Assembly: GCF_001644225.1 (NCBI RefSeq)
Contig: NZ_LSTV01000001.1
Coordinates: 1,054,001 to 1,118,000, forward strand
Direction: 5' to 3'
DNA length: 64,000 bases
From: Microbacterium oleivorans
GTDB lineage: Bacteria; Actinomycetota; Actinomycetes; Actinomycetales; Microbacteriaceae
Shown: positions 27,906-37,065 of the stretch, piece after piece
How positions within the stretch are numbered: position 1 is the first letter of the stretch
Layout of the letters: every line of letters begins with the position of its first letter
The notes under the pieces: generated by a model
Database searches by the model: none
Told to the model about the DNA's origin: nothing
Seen by the model: only the letters and a program-made list of their open reading frames with translations
Translations under genes and position numbers: made by a program

Positions 27906-29378
27906 ATGCCGTACCCCGAGCTGACCGTGTCCACTTCTCCTGCACGCGACGGCGGTGCCGACGCGATCATCCTCGCCCTCCCGCCGCTCGACGACGCGGC
28001 GTCGGTCCTCGCGGACTGGCCGGGTGTCGAGGAGGTCCTCCGCGGCATCGGGTTCAGCGGCACCCCCGGGACCACGACCCGGGTCTTCGCCCCCGCCTCC
28101 ACCGCGGTCCCCCTCTTCGTCGTGGGGACCGGCTCCGCGCCGTCGGCCGAGGCGATCCGGGATGCCGTCGGTGCCGCCGTGCGCACGACGACGGGGTTCG
28201 CCCGGCTCGCCGTCGCCCTCCCGCACGCCGAAGCGCACTGGCGCGCCGCAGCCGAAGGGGCGGTGCTCGGCGGATACCGCTTCGAGGGGTACAAGTCCTC
28301 CGAGCCCGGGAAGACCCGCGCCTCGCACGTCGTCCTGCACCTGTCGGCCGACGTCGACCCGCAGGAGCTGCGCGCGGTCGACGTCACCGGGTCCGCCGTC
28401 GCCCTCGTGAAGGACCTCGTCAACGTCCCCGCGGAGTGGCTCGGACCCGCCGATCTGGCCGAGCGCGCCATCGAGGCCGTCGCGGGGCTCCCCGTCGACG
28501 TCGAGGTGCTCGACGAGACCGAGCTCGCGGCGCAGGGCTACGGCGGCATCCTGGGCGTCGGCAAGGGGTCCGACCGTCCGCCGCGCCTCGTCCGCCTGAC
28601 CTACTCCCCCGCGGACGCCGACCGCCACATCGCCCTGGTGGGCAAGGGGATCACGTTCGACACCGGGGGACTGTCGCTGAAGCCACCGGCATCCATGGTC
28701 GGAATGAAGTTCGACATGGCGGGAGCGGCGACCGCGCTCGCCGTGGTGCGCGCCGCCGCGCAGCGCGAACTGCCGATCGCGGTGACCGCGTGGCTGTGCA
28801 TCGCCGACAACATGCCCTCCGGGCGCGCGACCCGCCCCGGCGACGTCCTGCGGATGCTCGACGGCACGAGTGTCGAGGTCCTCAACACGGATGCCGAGGG
28901 TCGCCTCGTCCTCGCCGACGGGCTTGTCGCGGCGAGCCGGACGCGACCCGATGTCATCGTCGACGTCGCGACGCTCACGGGTGCCGTGATCGTCGCGCTC
29001 GGCAACCGCCACACGGGGGTCATGGGCGACGACGCGACCGTGGCGCGCTACCTCGAGGCGGCCGCATCCGCCGGTGAGGCCGCATGGCAGCTGCCGCTCC
29101 CCGACCACATGGAGGACGAACTCGACTCCCCCATCGCGGACCTCCGCAACGCCAAGGTCGGCGACCCGGCGGGCGGCACGATGTTCGCCGGGCTCTTCCT
29201 GCGCCGCTTCGTCGGACGCACGGGAGAGGATGCCGACGCCCCCCGCATCCCGTGGGTGCACCTCGACATCGCGGGCAGCGGCGAGAACAAGGCCTCGCCC
29301 TTCGGCCCGACCGACAAGGGACCCACGGCGGCGACGGTCCGTTCGCTGCTCGCCTTCCTCGAAGCGGAGATCCGATGA
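27906..29378 (+). CDS. pepA: Leucyl aminopeptidase (M17)
   Basis: A 490-residue M17 dizinc aminopeptidase, normally hexameric and cytoplasmic. The N-terminal macro-like domain is followed by the catalytic domain with LVGKGITFDTGGLSLKP (metal lysine/aspartate), MKFDMAGAAT, and the signature NTDAEGRLVLAD, then VDVATLTGA. Length is normal for the family. The ATG at 27906 is preferred over 27897, which would add MES. Its stop overlaps the lpdA start (ATGA), so pepA and lpdA are translationally coupled. Confidence 0.95.
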   Translation: MPYPELTVSTSPARDGGADAIILALPPLDDAASVLADWPGVEEVLRGIGFSGTPGTTTRVFAPASTAVPLFVVGTGSAPSAEAIRDAVGAAVRTTTGFARLAVALPHAEAHWRAAAEGAVLGGYRFEGYKSSEPGKTRASHVVLHLSADVDPQELRAVDVTGSAVALVKDLVNVPAEWLGPADLAERAIEAVAGLPVDVEVLDETELAAQGYGGILGVGKGSDRPPRLVRLTYSPADADRHIALVGKGITFDTGGLSLKPPASMVGMKFDMAGAATALAVVRAAAQRELPIAVTAWLCIADNMPSGRATRPGDVLRMLDGTSVEVLNTDAEGRLVLADGLVAASRTRPDVIVDVATLTGAVIVALGNRHTGVMGDDATVARYLEAAASAGEAAWQLPLPDHMEDELDSPIADLRNAKVGDPAGGTMFAGLFLRRFVGRTGEDADAPRIPWVHLDIAGSGENKASPFGPTDKGPTAATVRSLLAFLEAEIR

Positions 29379-30745
29379 GCCGCCACGAGTTCGACGTCGT
29401 CGTCCTGGGCGGCGGCAGCGGCGGGTACGCCGCCGCGATCCGCGCGAGCGAGCTGGGCAAGAAGGTCGCCCTCATCGAGAAGGACAAGGTCGGGGGAACC
29501 TGCCTGCACCGCGGCTGCGTGCCGACCAAGGCGCTCCTCCACACCGCGGAGATCGCTGACCACGTGCGGGAAGCCGCCGCGGTCGGCGTCGACGCCTCGC
29601 TGACGGGGTTCGATCCGGCGCGGATGACCGCTTACCGCGAAGGCATCGTCGCCAAGAAGTACCGCGGCCTGCAGAGCCTGCTGTCCACGCGCGGCATCAC
29701 CGTGGTCGCGGGCGAGGGCCGGCTGAGCGCGGACCGGTCCGTGATCGTCGGCGAGGACGAGTACGCGGGTGCGGATGTCATCCTCGCGACGGGCTCGCAG
29801 ACGAGGTCGCTCCCGGGGATCGAGGTCGGCGGACGGGTGCTCACGAGCGAGACCGCGCTGACGCTCGACACCGTCCCCGGCTCGGTGGTCGTCCTGGGCG
29901 GCGGGGTCATCGGAGTCGAGTTCGCGAGCGCGTGGCGTTCGCTCGGCGTCGACGTCCTCATCGTCGAGGCCCTCGACCGACTGCTCCCGGCAGAGGATGC
30001 CGCATCGAGCAAGGCCCTCGAACGCGCGTACCGCAAGCGCGGCATCCGGACCGCCCTCTCGACCCGCTGCGAGGGCGTCTCGCAGCGCGAGGACGGCGTG
30101 GCCGTCACGCTCTCGGACGGAGCCGTCGTCGAGGCGGACTACGTCCTCGTGGCGGTCGGACGGGGTCCCGTCACCGACGGCCTGGGTCTCGACGAGGCGG
30201 GTGTCACCCGCGACCGAGGGTTCGTCGTCGTGGGCGACGACCTGCAGACCTCGGTCCCCCACGTGTGGGCCGTGGGCGACATCGTCCCCGGACTCCAGCT
30301 CGCGCACCGCAGCTTCCAGCAGGGCATCTTCGTGGCGGAGCGGATCGCCGGTCTCGCGCCGGTCGCCGTCCCCGAATCGACCATCCCGCGCGTCTCGTAC
30401 TCCCACCCGGAGGTCGCCTCGGTCGGCCTCACCGAGGAGCAGGCGCGCGCCGCGCACGGGGATCGCGTCGCGGCCTACGAGTTCAACCTCGCCGGCAATG
30501 CGAAGAGCGAGATCCTCGGGACCGCGGGCTTCGCCAAGGTCGTCCGCATCGTGGACGGCCCCGTCGTGGGCGTGCACCTCGTCGGCGACCGCGTCGGCGA
30601 GCTCATCACCGAGGGGCAGCTCGCGATCGGATGGGAAGCCCACCCCGAGGACATCGCACCCTTCATCCACGCGCATCCGACCCAGAGCGAAGCCCTCGGC
30701 GAGGCGTTTCTCGCTCTCGCGGGCAAGCCCCTCCATACCGTCTGA
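29375..30745 (+). CDS. lpdA: Dihydrolipoyl dehydrogenase (E3)
   Basis: A 456-residue FAD disulfide oxidoreductase that reoxidises dihydrolipoyl groups of the 2-oxoacid dehydrogenase complexes with NAD. The FAD motif is VVVLGGGSGGYAAA, the redox pair is Cys43/Cys48 in GGTCLHRGCVPTK, the NAD site is VVVLGGGVIGVEFAS, and the C-terminal catalytic histidine/glutamate are in HAHPTQSE. It overlaps pepA by four bases and lies 63 bases upstream of the E2 gene, fitting a shared role for E3 with E2 and AceE. Confidence 0.96.
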   Translation: MSRHEFDVVVLGGGSGGYAAAIRASELGKKVALIEKDKVGGTCLHRGCVPTKALLHTAEIADHVREAAAVGVDASLTGFDPARMTAYREGIVAKKYRGLQSLLSTRGITVVAGEGRLSADRSVIVGEDEYAGADVILATGSQTRSLPGIEVGGRVLTSETALTLDTVPGSVVVLGGGVIGVEFASAWRSLGVDVLIVEALDRLLPAEDAASSKALERAYRKRGIRTALSTRCEGVSQREDGVAVTLSDGAVVEADYVLVAVGRGPVTDGLGLDEAGVTRDRGFVVVGDDLQTSVPHVWAVGDIVPGLQLAHRSFQQGIFVAERIAGLAPVAVPESTIPRVSYSHPEVASVGLTEEQARAAHGDRVAAYEFNLAGNAKSEILGTAGFAKVVRIVDGPVVGVHLVGDRVGELITEGQLAIGWEAHPEDIAPFIHAHPTQSEALGEAFLALAGKPLHTV

Positions 30746-30771
30746 CCCCGTCGCACGGGCGACACTAAGCT
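30742..30771 (+). promoter_or_regulatory. Candidate promoter of the E2 gene
   Basis: CTGACC (30742-30747) and TAAGCT (30766-30771) with an 18-base spacer match -35/-10 elements, 38 bases before the E2 ATG and overlapping the lpdA stop region. The match is partial, especially at -35. Confidence 0.4.
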
Positions 30772-30808
30772 AGACAGCACATCGCACTTTCTTGAAGGAG
30801 ACACAGTC

Positions 30809-32575
30809 ATGAGCACATCCGTGGTCCTCCCCGCGCTCGGTGAGAGCGTCACCGAGGGAACGGTCACCCGCTGGCTCAAGAAGGTCGGTGATTCCGTCCA
30901 GGCCGATGAAGGACTCCTGGAGATCTCGACCGACAAGGTCGACACCGAGATCCCCTCGCCCGTCAGCGGCGTCATCGAGGAGATCCTCGTGCAGGAGGAC
31001 GAGACCGTCGAGATCGGCGCCGTGCTCGCGAAGATCGGTGACGGCTCGTCCGCGCCGGCCGAGTCCGAGCCCGCCGAGTCCGCGCCGGCCGAGTCCGAGC
31101 CCGCCGAGTCCGCTCCGGCCGAGTCCGCACCTGAGCAGTCCGCGCCTGAGCAGTCCGCACCCGCCGAGCCCGCCCCGCAGGAGGCTCCCGCCGAGTCCGC
31201 GCCGGCACCGGCGGCATCCGCCGACGCGAAGGACGTCGTCCTCCCCGAGCTCGGTGAGAGCGTCACCGAGGGCACCGTCACCCGCTGGCTCAAGCAGGTC
31301 GGCGACGACGTCGCGGTCGACGAGCCCCTCCTCGAGATCTCGACCGACAAGGTCGACACCGAGATCCCCTCGCCCATCGCCGGCACGCTGACCGAGATCC
31401 TGGTCCAGGAGGACGAGACCGTCGAGGTCGGCGCCGTCCTGGCCCGCGTCGGATCCGGCGCCGCCGCGGCTCCCGCCGAATCGGCCCCCGCGGCACCCGC
31501 CGAGGAGAAGGCCCCCGAGGCCCCGGCGCCGCAGAGCGAGGCGCCCGCCGCCGAACAGCCCAAGGCCGAGGAGCCGAAGGCCGAGGAGCCGAAGGCTGAG
31601 CAGCCCAAGGCCGAGCAGCCCGCTCCGGCCGCACCGGCGCCGGCCGAGTCGGCGTCGGACGACGAGGGCGTCACCTACGTGACTCCTCTCGTGCGCAAGC
31701 TCGCCCAGCAGCACGGCGTCGACCTGTCGAACGTGCGTGGCAGCGGCGTCGGTGGACGCATCCGCAAGGAGGACGTCCTCAAGGCCGCCGAGGCCCCCAA
31801 GGCCGAGTCCGCACCGGTCGCTGCCGCCGCGCCGGCGCCCGCCGCCGTGGAGGTCTCGCCGCTGCGCGGCACCACCCAGGCGATGTCGCGTCTGCGCAAG
31901 GTGCTCGCCAGCCGTGCCGTCGAGTCGATGCAGCAGACCGCTCAGCTGACGACGGTCGTCGAGGTCGACGTCACGAAGCTCGCGAACTACCGAGACTCGG
32001 TGAAGAACTCGTTCCTCGAGAAGACCGGCGACAAGCTGTCGTTCCTGCCGTTCTTCGCGCTGGCGGCCGCCGAAGCCCTCAAGGCGTTCCCGATCATCAA
32101 CGCGACCGTCGACGGCGACCAGATCGTCTACCCCGCGAGCGAGAACCTCTCGATCGCGGTCGACACCGAGCGGGGTCTGCTGACGCCCGTCCTGCGTGAC
32201 GCGGGCGACAAGAACATCGCACAGATCGCGCACGAGATCGCCGACCTCGCCGACCGGACGCGCAACAACAAGCTGAAGCCCGACGAGCTGGCCGGCGGCA
32301 CGTTCACGCTCACCAACACCGGTTCGCGTGGCGCACTGTTCGACACCCCCGTGGTGTTCCTGCCGCAGTCGGCCATCCTGGGCACGGGCGTCGTCGTGAA
32401 GCGTCCCGGAGTCGTCTCGGTCGACGGGAAGGACGCGATCAGCGTCCGCTCCTACGTCTACCTGGCGCTGTCCTACGACCACCGCGTCATCGACGGTGCC
32501 GACGCCGCGCGCTTCCTCAGCGCGGTGAAGGCTCGCCTTGAGGCGGCGCAGTTCGAGGGTCAGCTCGGCGTCTGA
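30809..32575 (+). CDS. sucB: Dihydrolipoamide acyltransferase (E2 of 2-oxoacid dehydrogenase)
   Basis: A 588-residue E2 core of the pyruvate/2-oxoglutarate dehydrogenase complexes. It has two near-identical lipoyl domains, each with the lipoyl-lysine motif [13 protein letters not shown]. They are joined by Ala/Pro/Glu/Ser linkers, followed by an E1/E3-binding domain ([24 protein letters not shown]) and the acyltransferase domain ending in [16 protein letters not shown] (catalytic His/Asp). Automatic annotation usually says succinyltransferase; in Corynebacterium the homologue is the shared AceF-type E2, so the acyl group is uncertain. AAGGAG supports the ATG. A strong terminator follows, inside the convergent gene. 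Confidence 0.94.
   Translation: MSTSVVLPALGESVTEGTVTRWLKKVGDSVQADEGLLEISTDKVDTEIPSPVSGVIEEILVQEDETVEIGAVLAKIGDGSSAPAESEPAESAPAESEPAESAPAESAPEQSAPEQSAPAEPAPQEAPAESAPAPAASADAKDVVLPELGESVTEGTVTRWLKQVGDDVAVDEPLLEISTDKVDTEIPSPIAGTLTEILVQEDETVEVGAVLARVGSGAAAAPAESAPAAPAEEKAPEAPAPQSEAPAAEQPKAEEPKAEEPKAEQPKAEQPAPAAPAPAESASDDEGVTYVTPLVRKLAQQHGVDLSNVRGSGVGGRIRKEDVLKAAEAPKAESAPVAAAAPAPAAVEVSPLRGTTQAMSRLRKVLASRAVESMQQTAQLTTVVEVDVTKLANYRDSVKNSFLEKTGDKLSFLPFFALAAAEALKAFPIINATVDGDQIVYPASENLSIAVDTERGLLTPVLRDAGDKNIAQIAHEIADLADRTRNNKLKPDELAGGTFTLTNTGSRGALFDTPVVFLPQSAILGTGVVVKRPGVVSVDGKDAISVRSYVYLALSYDHRVIDGADAARFLSAVKARLEAAQFEGQLGV
31052..31218 (+). repeat. Short tandem repeats encoding the Pro-Ala-Glu-Ser interlipoyl linker
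   Basis: Repeated 12-15 base units encode PAESEPAES-type pentapeptides between the two lipoyl domains. A second shorter series ([10 protein letters not shown] units) lies at about 31558-31626. Such linkers are flexible tethers; the repeated DNA allows in-frame length change. Confidence 0.75.
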
Positions 32576-32589
32576 CACCCCCAGCGGGA

Positions 32590-33864
32590 TCATGGCTGGT
32601 CCGCGAGGTCGTACACCTCGCGGACCAGCCATCGCTTTTCCTCCCGCACCATGACGAGCACCTGGGTCACCTCGGCCGTCACGATCCGGACGGCCGCGGC
32701 ACCGCCGTACTCGTCGACCACCTCCACCGCGTAGTCCCCACCCGCGGCGTCGATCGGTCGGGCCGATCCGGGCTCCTCCCAGAGCTTTTCGAGACAGGCG
32801 GCGTCACCACAGGCAGCCAGCGCGTCCACTAGGCCGCGAGCCGCGTCGACGATCTCCGCCGGCCCCTCATCGGACCGGGCGGCGTCCGCCGTCGCAGGAT
32901 TCTCGTCGCGCACCGGAGAGGCGGATGCCGACGGCGCCGCCGCGCGCGTCGGATCAGCGGACCCGCCGACCACCGTTGCCGGGCGCTCCCCCTCCCCTGA
33001 CGGCCACAGGGCGCCCCCGACGATGACCGCCGTGGCCACGGCTGCCGCGACGAGGAGGACACGGCGGCGTCCCCCCGTGGGCCGGTCTGCGTGCCGATCA
33101 CCCACGCGCGGCGTCGCACGGGTGCGACGGACGACCGCGGCCCACGCGCGCGCGACCCGCTCGGCGACCCCCACGTCCACCAAGCGCGCGAGCAGGGCCC
33201 GCACGGTGCCGGCGACGCTCCCACTCCCGTGCGGCGGAGCCACGGCGCGTTCGCGTCTCTTGGGCAGGTGCCCGTCCTCGCGCCGTTCCGTCGGAAGCGG
33301 TTCGGGATCGGCCGCGGCGAACAACGCGCCTTCGATCGCCTCGCCCTCTCGGCGCAGGAGCCGGGGGTCGCCGATCGCCGCCGCGGCGCTCTCGAGTGCT
33401 CGCTGCAGCGCCGGGTCCGCGGCATCCACCCGCCGGAGGAGGTCGACGGTGTCCTCGCGCCAGGCGAGCGTGCCGGTCAACGCGAGGACGGGTCTGCCCT
33501 CGGTGGTGACCCACCATCGCCCGACCTCGGCACCGAGTCCGTCCGCCTCGCGTGCGCCTCGGAGGGCGCTGACCGCCAGCGTGACGAGGACACCCGGCGG
33601 GAGCGAGCCGTCCGTCAGCACCTCGTCGAGCCTGACGGGACAGTGCGGCAGGACGAAACGGGGACCTTCCGGCGTCCCCGCGGCGTCCATCGGGGCGAGG
33701 AGGTGCTCGGCCCCGTGCGCCGCCCACGCGGGCGAGGCGCCGAAGGCAGCGGCGTCCACCCACACGGTCGGCGGGTCACCGGCGCGCAGTACCCCGGCGA
33801 ACGGGGCCTCGGCCGCGGTGAGCTCGCGCAGCGCCGGCGGGATGTCCAGAGCGACGGGTTCCAT
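32590..33864 (-). CDS. Membrane-anchored protein with degenerate Ser/Thr kinase-like domain
   Basis: A 424-residue protein not matched to a named family. By eye, residues 15-165 resemble an actinobacterial Ser/Thr kinase fold: HLLAPMDAAGTPEGPRFVLPHC, then LPPGVLVTLAVSALRGAREADGLG, then WWVTTEGRPVLALTG where active kinases have VL..DGRPVL.DFG. The HRD-type catalytic loop and DFG are missing, so it would be a pseudokinase. A basic, Arg-rich juxtamembrane stretch leads to one transmembrane segment at about 268-286 (VLLVAAAVATAVIVGGALW), then a Ser/Ala/Pro linker and an extracytoplasmic domain with two cysteines. GGAGGA supports the ATG. Kinase relationship is inference. Confidence 0.7.
   Translation of the reverse strand: MEPVALDIPPALRELTAAEAPFAGVLRAGDPPTVWVDAAAFGASPAWAAHGAEHLLAPMDAAGTPEGPRFVLPHCPVRLDEVLTDGSLPPGVLVTLAVSALRGAREADGLGAEVGRWWVTTEGRPVLALTGTLAWREDTVDLLRRVDAADPALQRALESAAAAIGDPRLLRREGEAIEGALFAAADPEPLPTERREDGHLPKRRERAVAPPHGSGSVAGTVRALLARLVDVGVAERVARAWAAVVRRTRATPRVGDRHADRPTGGRRRVLLVAAAVATAVIVGGALWPSGEGERPATVVGGSADPTRAAAPSASASPVRDENPATADAARSDEGPAEIVDAARGLVDALAACGDAACLEKLWEEPGSARPIDAAGGDYAVEVVDEYGGAAAVRIVTAEVTQVLVMVREEKRWLVREVYDLADQP
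32592..32632 (+). terminator. Terminator of the E2 gene, embedded in the end of the convergent gene
   Basis: A perfect 18-bp stem (32592-32609 with 32615-32632, loop CGTAC) is followed on the plus strand by CGCTTTT, a good rho-independent signal 17 bases after the E2 stop. The whole stem is also coding sequence for the last residues of the gene on the opposite strand. Confidence 0.85.
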
Positions 33865-33969
33865 TCCTCCACCCTCCGCCCGCGCCCACCATCATCGGCT
33901 GCGCCCCGACGACCTGTGGACAGCCGCCCGCGCCCGACGACGTGTGAAGAAGTCCGCGGGCCGCGAAGG

Positions 33970-33975
33970 TAGGCT
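33970..33975 (+). promoter_or_regulatory. -10 hexamer TAGGCT of the DUF4191 gene
   Basis: TAGGCT ends six bases before the ATG at 33982, with no ribosome site between them; this is a leaderless-type arrangement. Confidence 0.55.
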
Positions 33976-33981
33976 GAGCAC

Positions 33982-34692
33982 ATGGCATCCCGCAGTACCG
34001 CACCTGAGAAGCGCCCCGGATTCTTCTCCCAGATCCGCTCGCTGTACACGTTCACCCGGAGCGAGTTCCGGTGGTTGCCGTGGGCCTTGATCGGTGCCCT
34101 GCTCCTCGGTGTCGCCCTGGGCGTCGGCCTCGGCTTCCTCGTGCCGCCGGTGGAGATCTGGAGCGTCATCCTCTGGGGTGTCAGCGGCCTGCTCATGGGC
34201 TTCCTCTTCGCGATGATCCTGCTGACGCGCCTGTCGACGCGGGTCATGTACAAGAAGCTCGATGGGATGCCGGGTGCCACCGGGCACATCCTCTCGACCG
34301 GTCTCGGTCGGAGCTGGGTGACGTCCGACATGCCCGTGGGTGTCAACCCGCGGACGCAGGACGCCGTCTACCGGGCCGTCGGTCGCGGCGGGGTCGTCAT
34401 CATCGGAGAGGGTGCGCGTGGGCGACTGACGCGCCTCGTGAACGACGAGCGCAAGAAGGTCGCGCGGGTCGCCTCGGGCATCAACATCGAGGTCCTCTAC
34501 GTCGGCGAGGGCGAGGGCGACGTCCACATCTCCAAGCTCGCCAAGACCATCAAGGCGCTGCCCAAGACCGTCGATCGCGCCACCCTCGCGGCCGTCGTCA
34601 AGCGCATCGACTCGGTGTCGCAGTCGGTGACGTCGCTGCCGATCCCCAAGGGCATCGACCCGACGCGCGCCCGCGCTCCGCGACCCCGGTAA
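33982..34692 (+). CDS. DUF4191 family membrane protein
   Basis: A 236-residue actinobacterial DUF4191 protein with two transmembrane segments (WALIGALLLGVALGVGLGFLV and VILWGVSGLLMGFLFAMILL), then a soluble domain with ILSTGLGRSWVTSDMPVGVNPRTQDAVYRAVGRGGVVIIGEG and KTVDRATLAAVVKRID. Its function is unknown. It is convergent with the RDD gene, nine bases between stops. Positions next to glnA and lipoate-related genes are typical for this family. Confidence 0.9.
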   Translation: MASRSTAPEKRPGFFSQIRSLYTFTRSEFRWLPWALIGALLLGVALGVGLGFLVPPVEIWSVILWGVSGLLMGFLFAMILLTRLSTRVMYKKLDGMPGATGHILSTGLGRSWVTSDMPVGVNPRTQDAVYRAVGRGGVVIIGEGARGRLTRLVNDERKKVARVASGINIEVLYVGEGEGDVHISKLAKTIKALPKTVDRATLAAVVKRIDSVSQSVTSLPIPKGIDPTRARAPRPR

Positions 34693-34701
34693 GCCGCCGC
34701 G

Positions 34702-35130
34702 TCAGCCGCGGACGAGGACGGTTCCGACCGCCTTGTCGTGGAGGCCACGCTGGTCGGCGTCCCAGATCACTGCGGGCAGCACGACGACGAGCAGTGCCGT
34801 GCGGACGATGGGACGCCAGAGGCCGGGCCATCCGCCGCGCGCCAGCTCCACCCGCATCCCGAGGATCCGGTGACCCGGACTCCCGCCGATCGTGGGGACG
34901 AACAGGATCTGGAGGGCGGCGAACACGATCATCGGCGCGAACAACGTCCAGCCGGCCTTCTCGGGCAGGGCGAACTGGTCGTATCCGAAGAACGCCGTCG
35001 CCAGCACCGTCGCCGCCGCATAGTCGATGAACAGGGCGCCGATGCGCCGGCCGGGCCGGCCGATGCTGCCGCGGCCGGTGGCGGGACGTCCGAGCCGTTC
35101 GCCGGGGTAGTCGGGCAGGGTCGATGACAC
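34702..35130 (-). CDS. RDD family membrane protein
   Basis: A 142-residue protein with the RDD pattern: GRRIGALFIDYAAATVLATAFF (Arg/Asp in the first transmembrane helix), GGSPGHRILGMRVE, and WDADQRGLHDKAVGTVLV at the end. Three hydrophobic segments are seen. RDD proteins are poorly characterised membrane proteins. The GTG at 35130 is chosen because TACGCT lies six bases upstream; an in-frame extension to 35244 would overlap the glnA promoter region. It diverges from glnA. Confidence 0.88.
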   Translation of the reverse strand: MSSTLPDYPGERLGRPATGRGSIGRPGRRIGALFIDYAAATVLATAFFGYDQFALPEKAGWTLFAPMIVFAALQILFVPTIGGSPGHRILGMRVELARGGWPGLWRPIVRTALLVVVLPAVIWDADQRGLHDKAVGTVLVRG

Positions 35131-35136
35131 CGTCTC

Positions 35137-35142
35137 AGCGTA
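35137..35142 (-). promoter_or_regulatory. -10 hexamer TACGCT of the RDD gene
   Basis: TACGCT is six bases from the GTG at 35130, which supports this start and a leaderless transcript. Confidence 0.5.
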
Positions 35143-35201
35143 ATCCGGACCGCGTAACATCTTCGAAACATCGGGGACACTGCCGGGCAACTGCACCCCG
35201 A

Positions 35202-35207
35202 TAGGTT
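35202..35207 (+). promoter_or_regulatory. Candidate -10 (TAGGTT) of glnA
   Basis: TAGGTT lies 54 bases before the glnA ATG and would give a leader of about 47 bases that contains the GGAG ribosome site. No convincing -35 or regulator site was identified. Confidence 0.35.
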
Positions 35208-35261
35208 CGAGGAGCGCCTGATCCGACGGGCGACGACAACGCACCCGATCTTGGAGACTCC

Positions 35262-36686
35262 ATGTTCAAAGATTCTTCCGAGGTGCTCGCGTTCATCAAG
35301 GACGAGGACGTCAAGTTCCTCGACATCCGTTTCACGGACCTCCCTGGTGTGCAGCAGCACTTCAACATCCCGGCCTCGACCGTCGACGAGGAGTTCTTCA
35401 CGGTCGGCCAGCTCTTCGACGGCTCCTCGATCCGCGGCTTCGCGAACATCCACGAGTCGGACATGCAGCTCATCCCGGATGTCACGACGGCCTACCTCGA
35501 CCAGTTCCGCGAGGCGAAGACGCTCGTCATGATCTTCGACATCTACAACCCGCGCACCGGCGAGATCTACCACAAGGACCCGCGTCAGGTCGCCAAGAAG
35601 GCGGAGAAGTACCTCGCGTCGACCGGCATCGCCGACACCGCGTTCTTCGCCCCCGAGGCGGAGTTCTACATCTTCGACGACGTCCGCTACGAGGTGAAGC
35701 AGAACTCGAGCTTCTACTCCGTCGACTCCGAGGAGGGCGCCTGGAACACCGGCCGCGCCGAAGAGGGCGGCAACCTCGCCAACAAGACGCCGTACAAGGG
35801 CGGATACTTCCCGGTCAGCCCGGTCGACAAGACCGCCGACCTGCGTGACGACATCACGCTGAAGCTGATCGAGGCCGGTTTCGTCCTCGAGCGCTCGCAC
35901 CACGAGGTGGGCACCGGCGGCCAGCAGGAGATCAACTACCGCTTCGACACCATGGTGCACTCGGCGGACGACATCCTGAAGTTCAAGTACATCGTCAAGA
36001 ACACCTGCGAGCAGTGGGGCAAGGTCGCGACCTTCATGCCCAAGCCGCTCTTCGGCGACAACGGCTCCGGCATGCACACGCACCAGTCGCTGTGGCTCGA
36101 CGGCAAGCCGCTCTTCTACGACGAGAAGGGCTACGGCGGGCTGTCGGACACCGCTCGCTGGTACATCGGCGGTCTGCTGGCGCACGCCCCCGCGGTCCTC
36201 GCGTTCACCAACCCGACGATCAACTCGTACAAGCGACTGGTCAAGGGCTACGAGGCGCCGGTCAACCTGGTCTACTCGGCCGGCAACCGCTCGGCGGCCA
36301 TCCGCATCCCGATCACCGGGTCGAACCCGAAGGCCAAGCGCATCGAGTTCCGCGCACCGGATGCCTCCGGTAACCCGTACCTCGCCTTCGCCGCGCAGAT
36401 GATGGCCGGCCTCGACGGCATCATCAACCGCATCGAGCCGCACGAGCCGGTCGACAAGGACCTGTACGAGCTTCCCCCTGAGGAGGCCAAGAACATCCCG
36501 CAGGTCCCGAACTCGCTCCTCGACTCGCTCGAGGCGCTGCGCGCCGACAACGAGTTCCTGACGCGGGGCAACGTGTTCACGCCCGAGCTCATCGAGACGT
36601 GGATCGAGTACAAGATCGAGAACGAGATCACGCCGATCGCGGCGCGTCCGCACCCGTTCGAGTACGAGCTGTACTTCGGGGTCTGA
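35262..36686 (+). CDS. glnA: Glutamine synthetase type I
   Basis: A 474-residue GS-I dodecamer subunit making glutamine from glutamate, ammonia and ATP. Typical segments include [40 protein letters not shown] (glutamate/ammonia site) and NRSAAIRIP. The adenylylation tyrosine is Tyr402 in [10 protein letters not shown], the target of GlnE, encoded at 38002-40983. GGAG five bases upstream supports the ATG. A hairpin terminator follows, so it is monocistronic. Confidence 0.97.
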   Translation: MFKDSSEVLAFIKDEDVKFLDIRFTDLPGVQQHFNIPASTVDEEFFTVGQLFDGSSIRGFANIHESDMQLIPDVTTAYLDQFREAKTLVMIFDIYNPRTGEIYHKDPRQVAKKAEKYLASTGIADTAFFAPEAEFYIFDDVRYEVKQNSSFYSVDSEEGAWNTGRAEEGGNLANKTPYKGGYFPVSPVDKTADLRDDITLKLIEAGFVLERSHHEVGTGGQQEINYRFDTMVHSADDILKFKYIVKNTCEQWGKVATFMPKPLFGDNGSGMHTHQSLWLDGKPLFYDEKGYGGLSDTARWYIGGLLAHAPAVLAFTNPTINSYKRLVKGYEAPVNLVYSAGNRSAAIRIPITGSNPKAKRIEFRAPDASGNPYLAFAAQMMAGLDGIINRIEPHEPVDKDLYELPPEEAKNIPQVPNSLLDSLEALRADNEFLTRGNVFTPELIETWIEYKIENEITPIAARPHPFEYELYFGV

Positions 36687-36699
36687 TCTCCCGACTGTG

Positions 36700-36730
36700 A
36701 AGGCCCGCCGGCATCGCGCCGGCGGGCCTT
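36700..36730 (+). terminator. Terminator of glnA
   Basis: A perfect 13-bp stem (36700-36712 with 36718-36730, loop ATCGC) ends in TT and TCGC, 14 bases past the glnA stop. It can also act on the convergent small gene. Confidence 0.88.
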
Positions 36731-36750
36731 TCGCGTCTGCGGTCGTCGGG

Positions 36751-37017
36751 TCAGAACCCGGGGAGGTTGATGTCCTTGGGGTCGACCTCGACCTCGCCGA
36801 CGTCGTCGGGTCCCCCGGTGCCCGGCGCGACCTGGACCTGATCCTCGTCGATGTCGCCCGCGACCTCGTCGGAGACGTGCTCGTCCTGCTTCTGCTGCGT
36901 CTCGGTCTCGCTACCGGGGCTGTACGCGGTGTCGTGATCGATCTGGTCGTCCTGCGAGTGGGCGGTGTCGGTGGCCTCGGTGGGCTCGACCGGAGCGGAG
37001 TTCTGATCGTTGGTCAT
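36751..37017 (-). CDS. Small acidic hypothetical protein
   Basis: An 88-residue, strongly acidic, Gln/Asp/Glu-rich protein (TEATDTAHSQDDQIDHDTAY) with no cysteine, no hydrophobic segment and no recognised domain; it is probably disordered. Its C-terminus is DVGEVEVDPKDINLPGF. The ATG at 37017 has TACCGT six bases upstream, which supports both the start and its expression. It lies between glnA's terminator and the DUF808 gene. No function can be assigned. Confidence 0.65.
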   Translation of the reverse strand: MTNDQNSAPVEPTEATDTAHSQDDQIDHDTAYSPGSETETQQKQDEHVSDEVAGDIDEDQVQVAPGTGGPDDVGEVEVDPKDINLPGF

Positions 37018-37023
37018 GACTGG

Positions 37024-37029
37024 ACGGTA
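37024..37029 (-). promoter_or_regulatory. -10 hexamer TACCGT of the small acidic protein gene
   Basis: TACCGT is six bases before the ATG at 37017, with no ribosome site. Confidence 0.45.
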
Positions 37030-37065
37030 CGGCCCCGCACGGCAGCCGCCGGACCCCTTGACAGG

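Noticed and set aside
31052-31626. E2 linker repeats as a minisatellite locus
   Set aside because: They are imperfect codon-level repeats expected for Pro/Ala/Glu linkers, and are reported only as a coding repeat.
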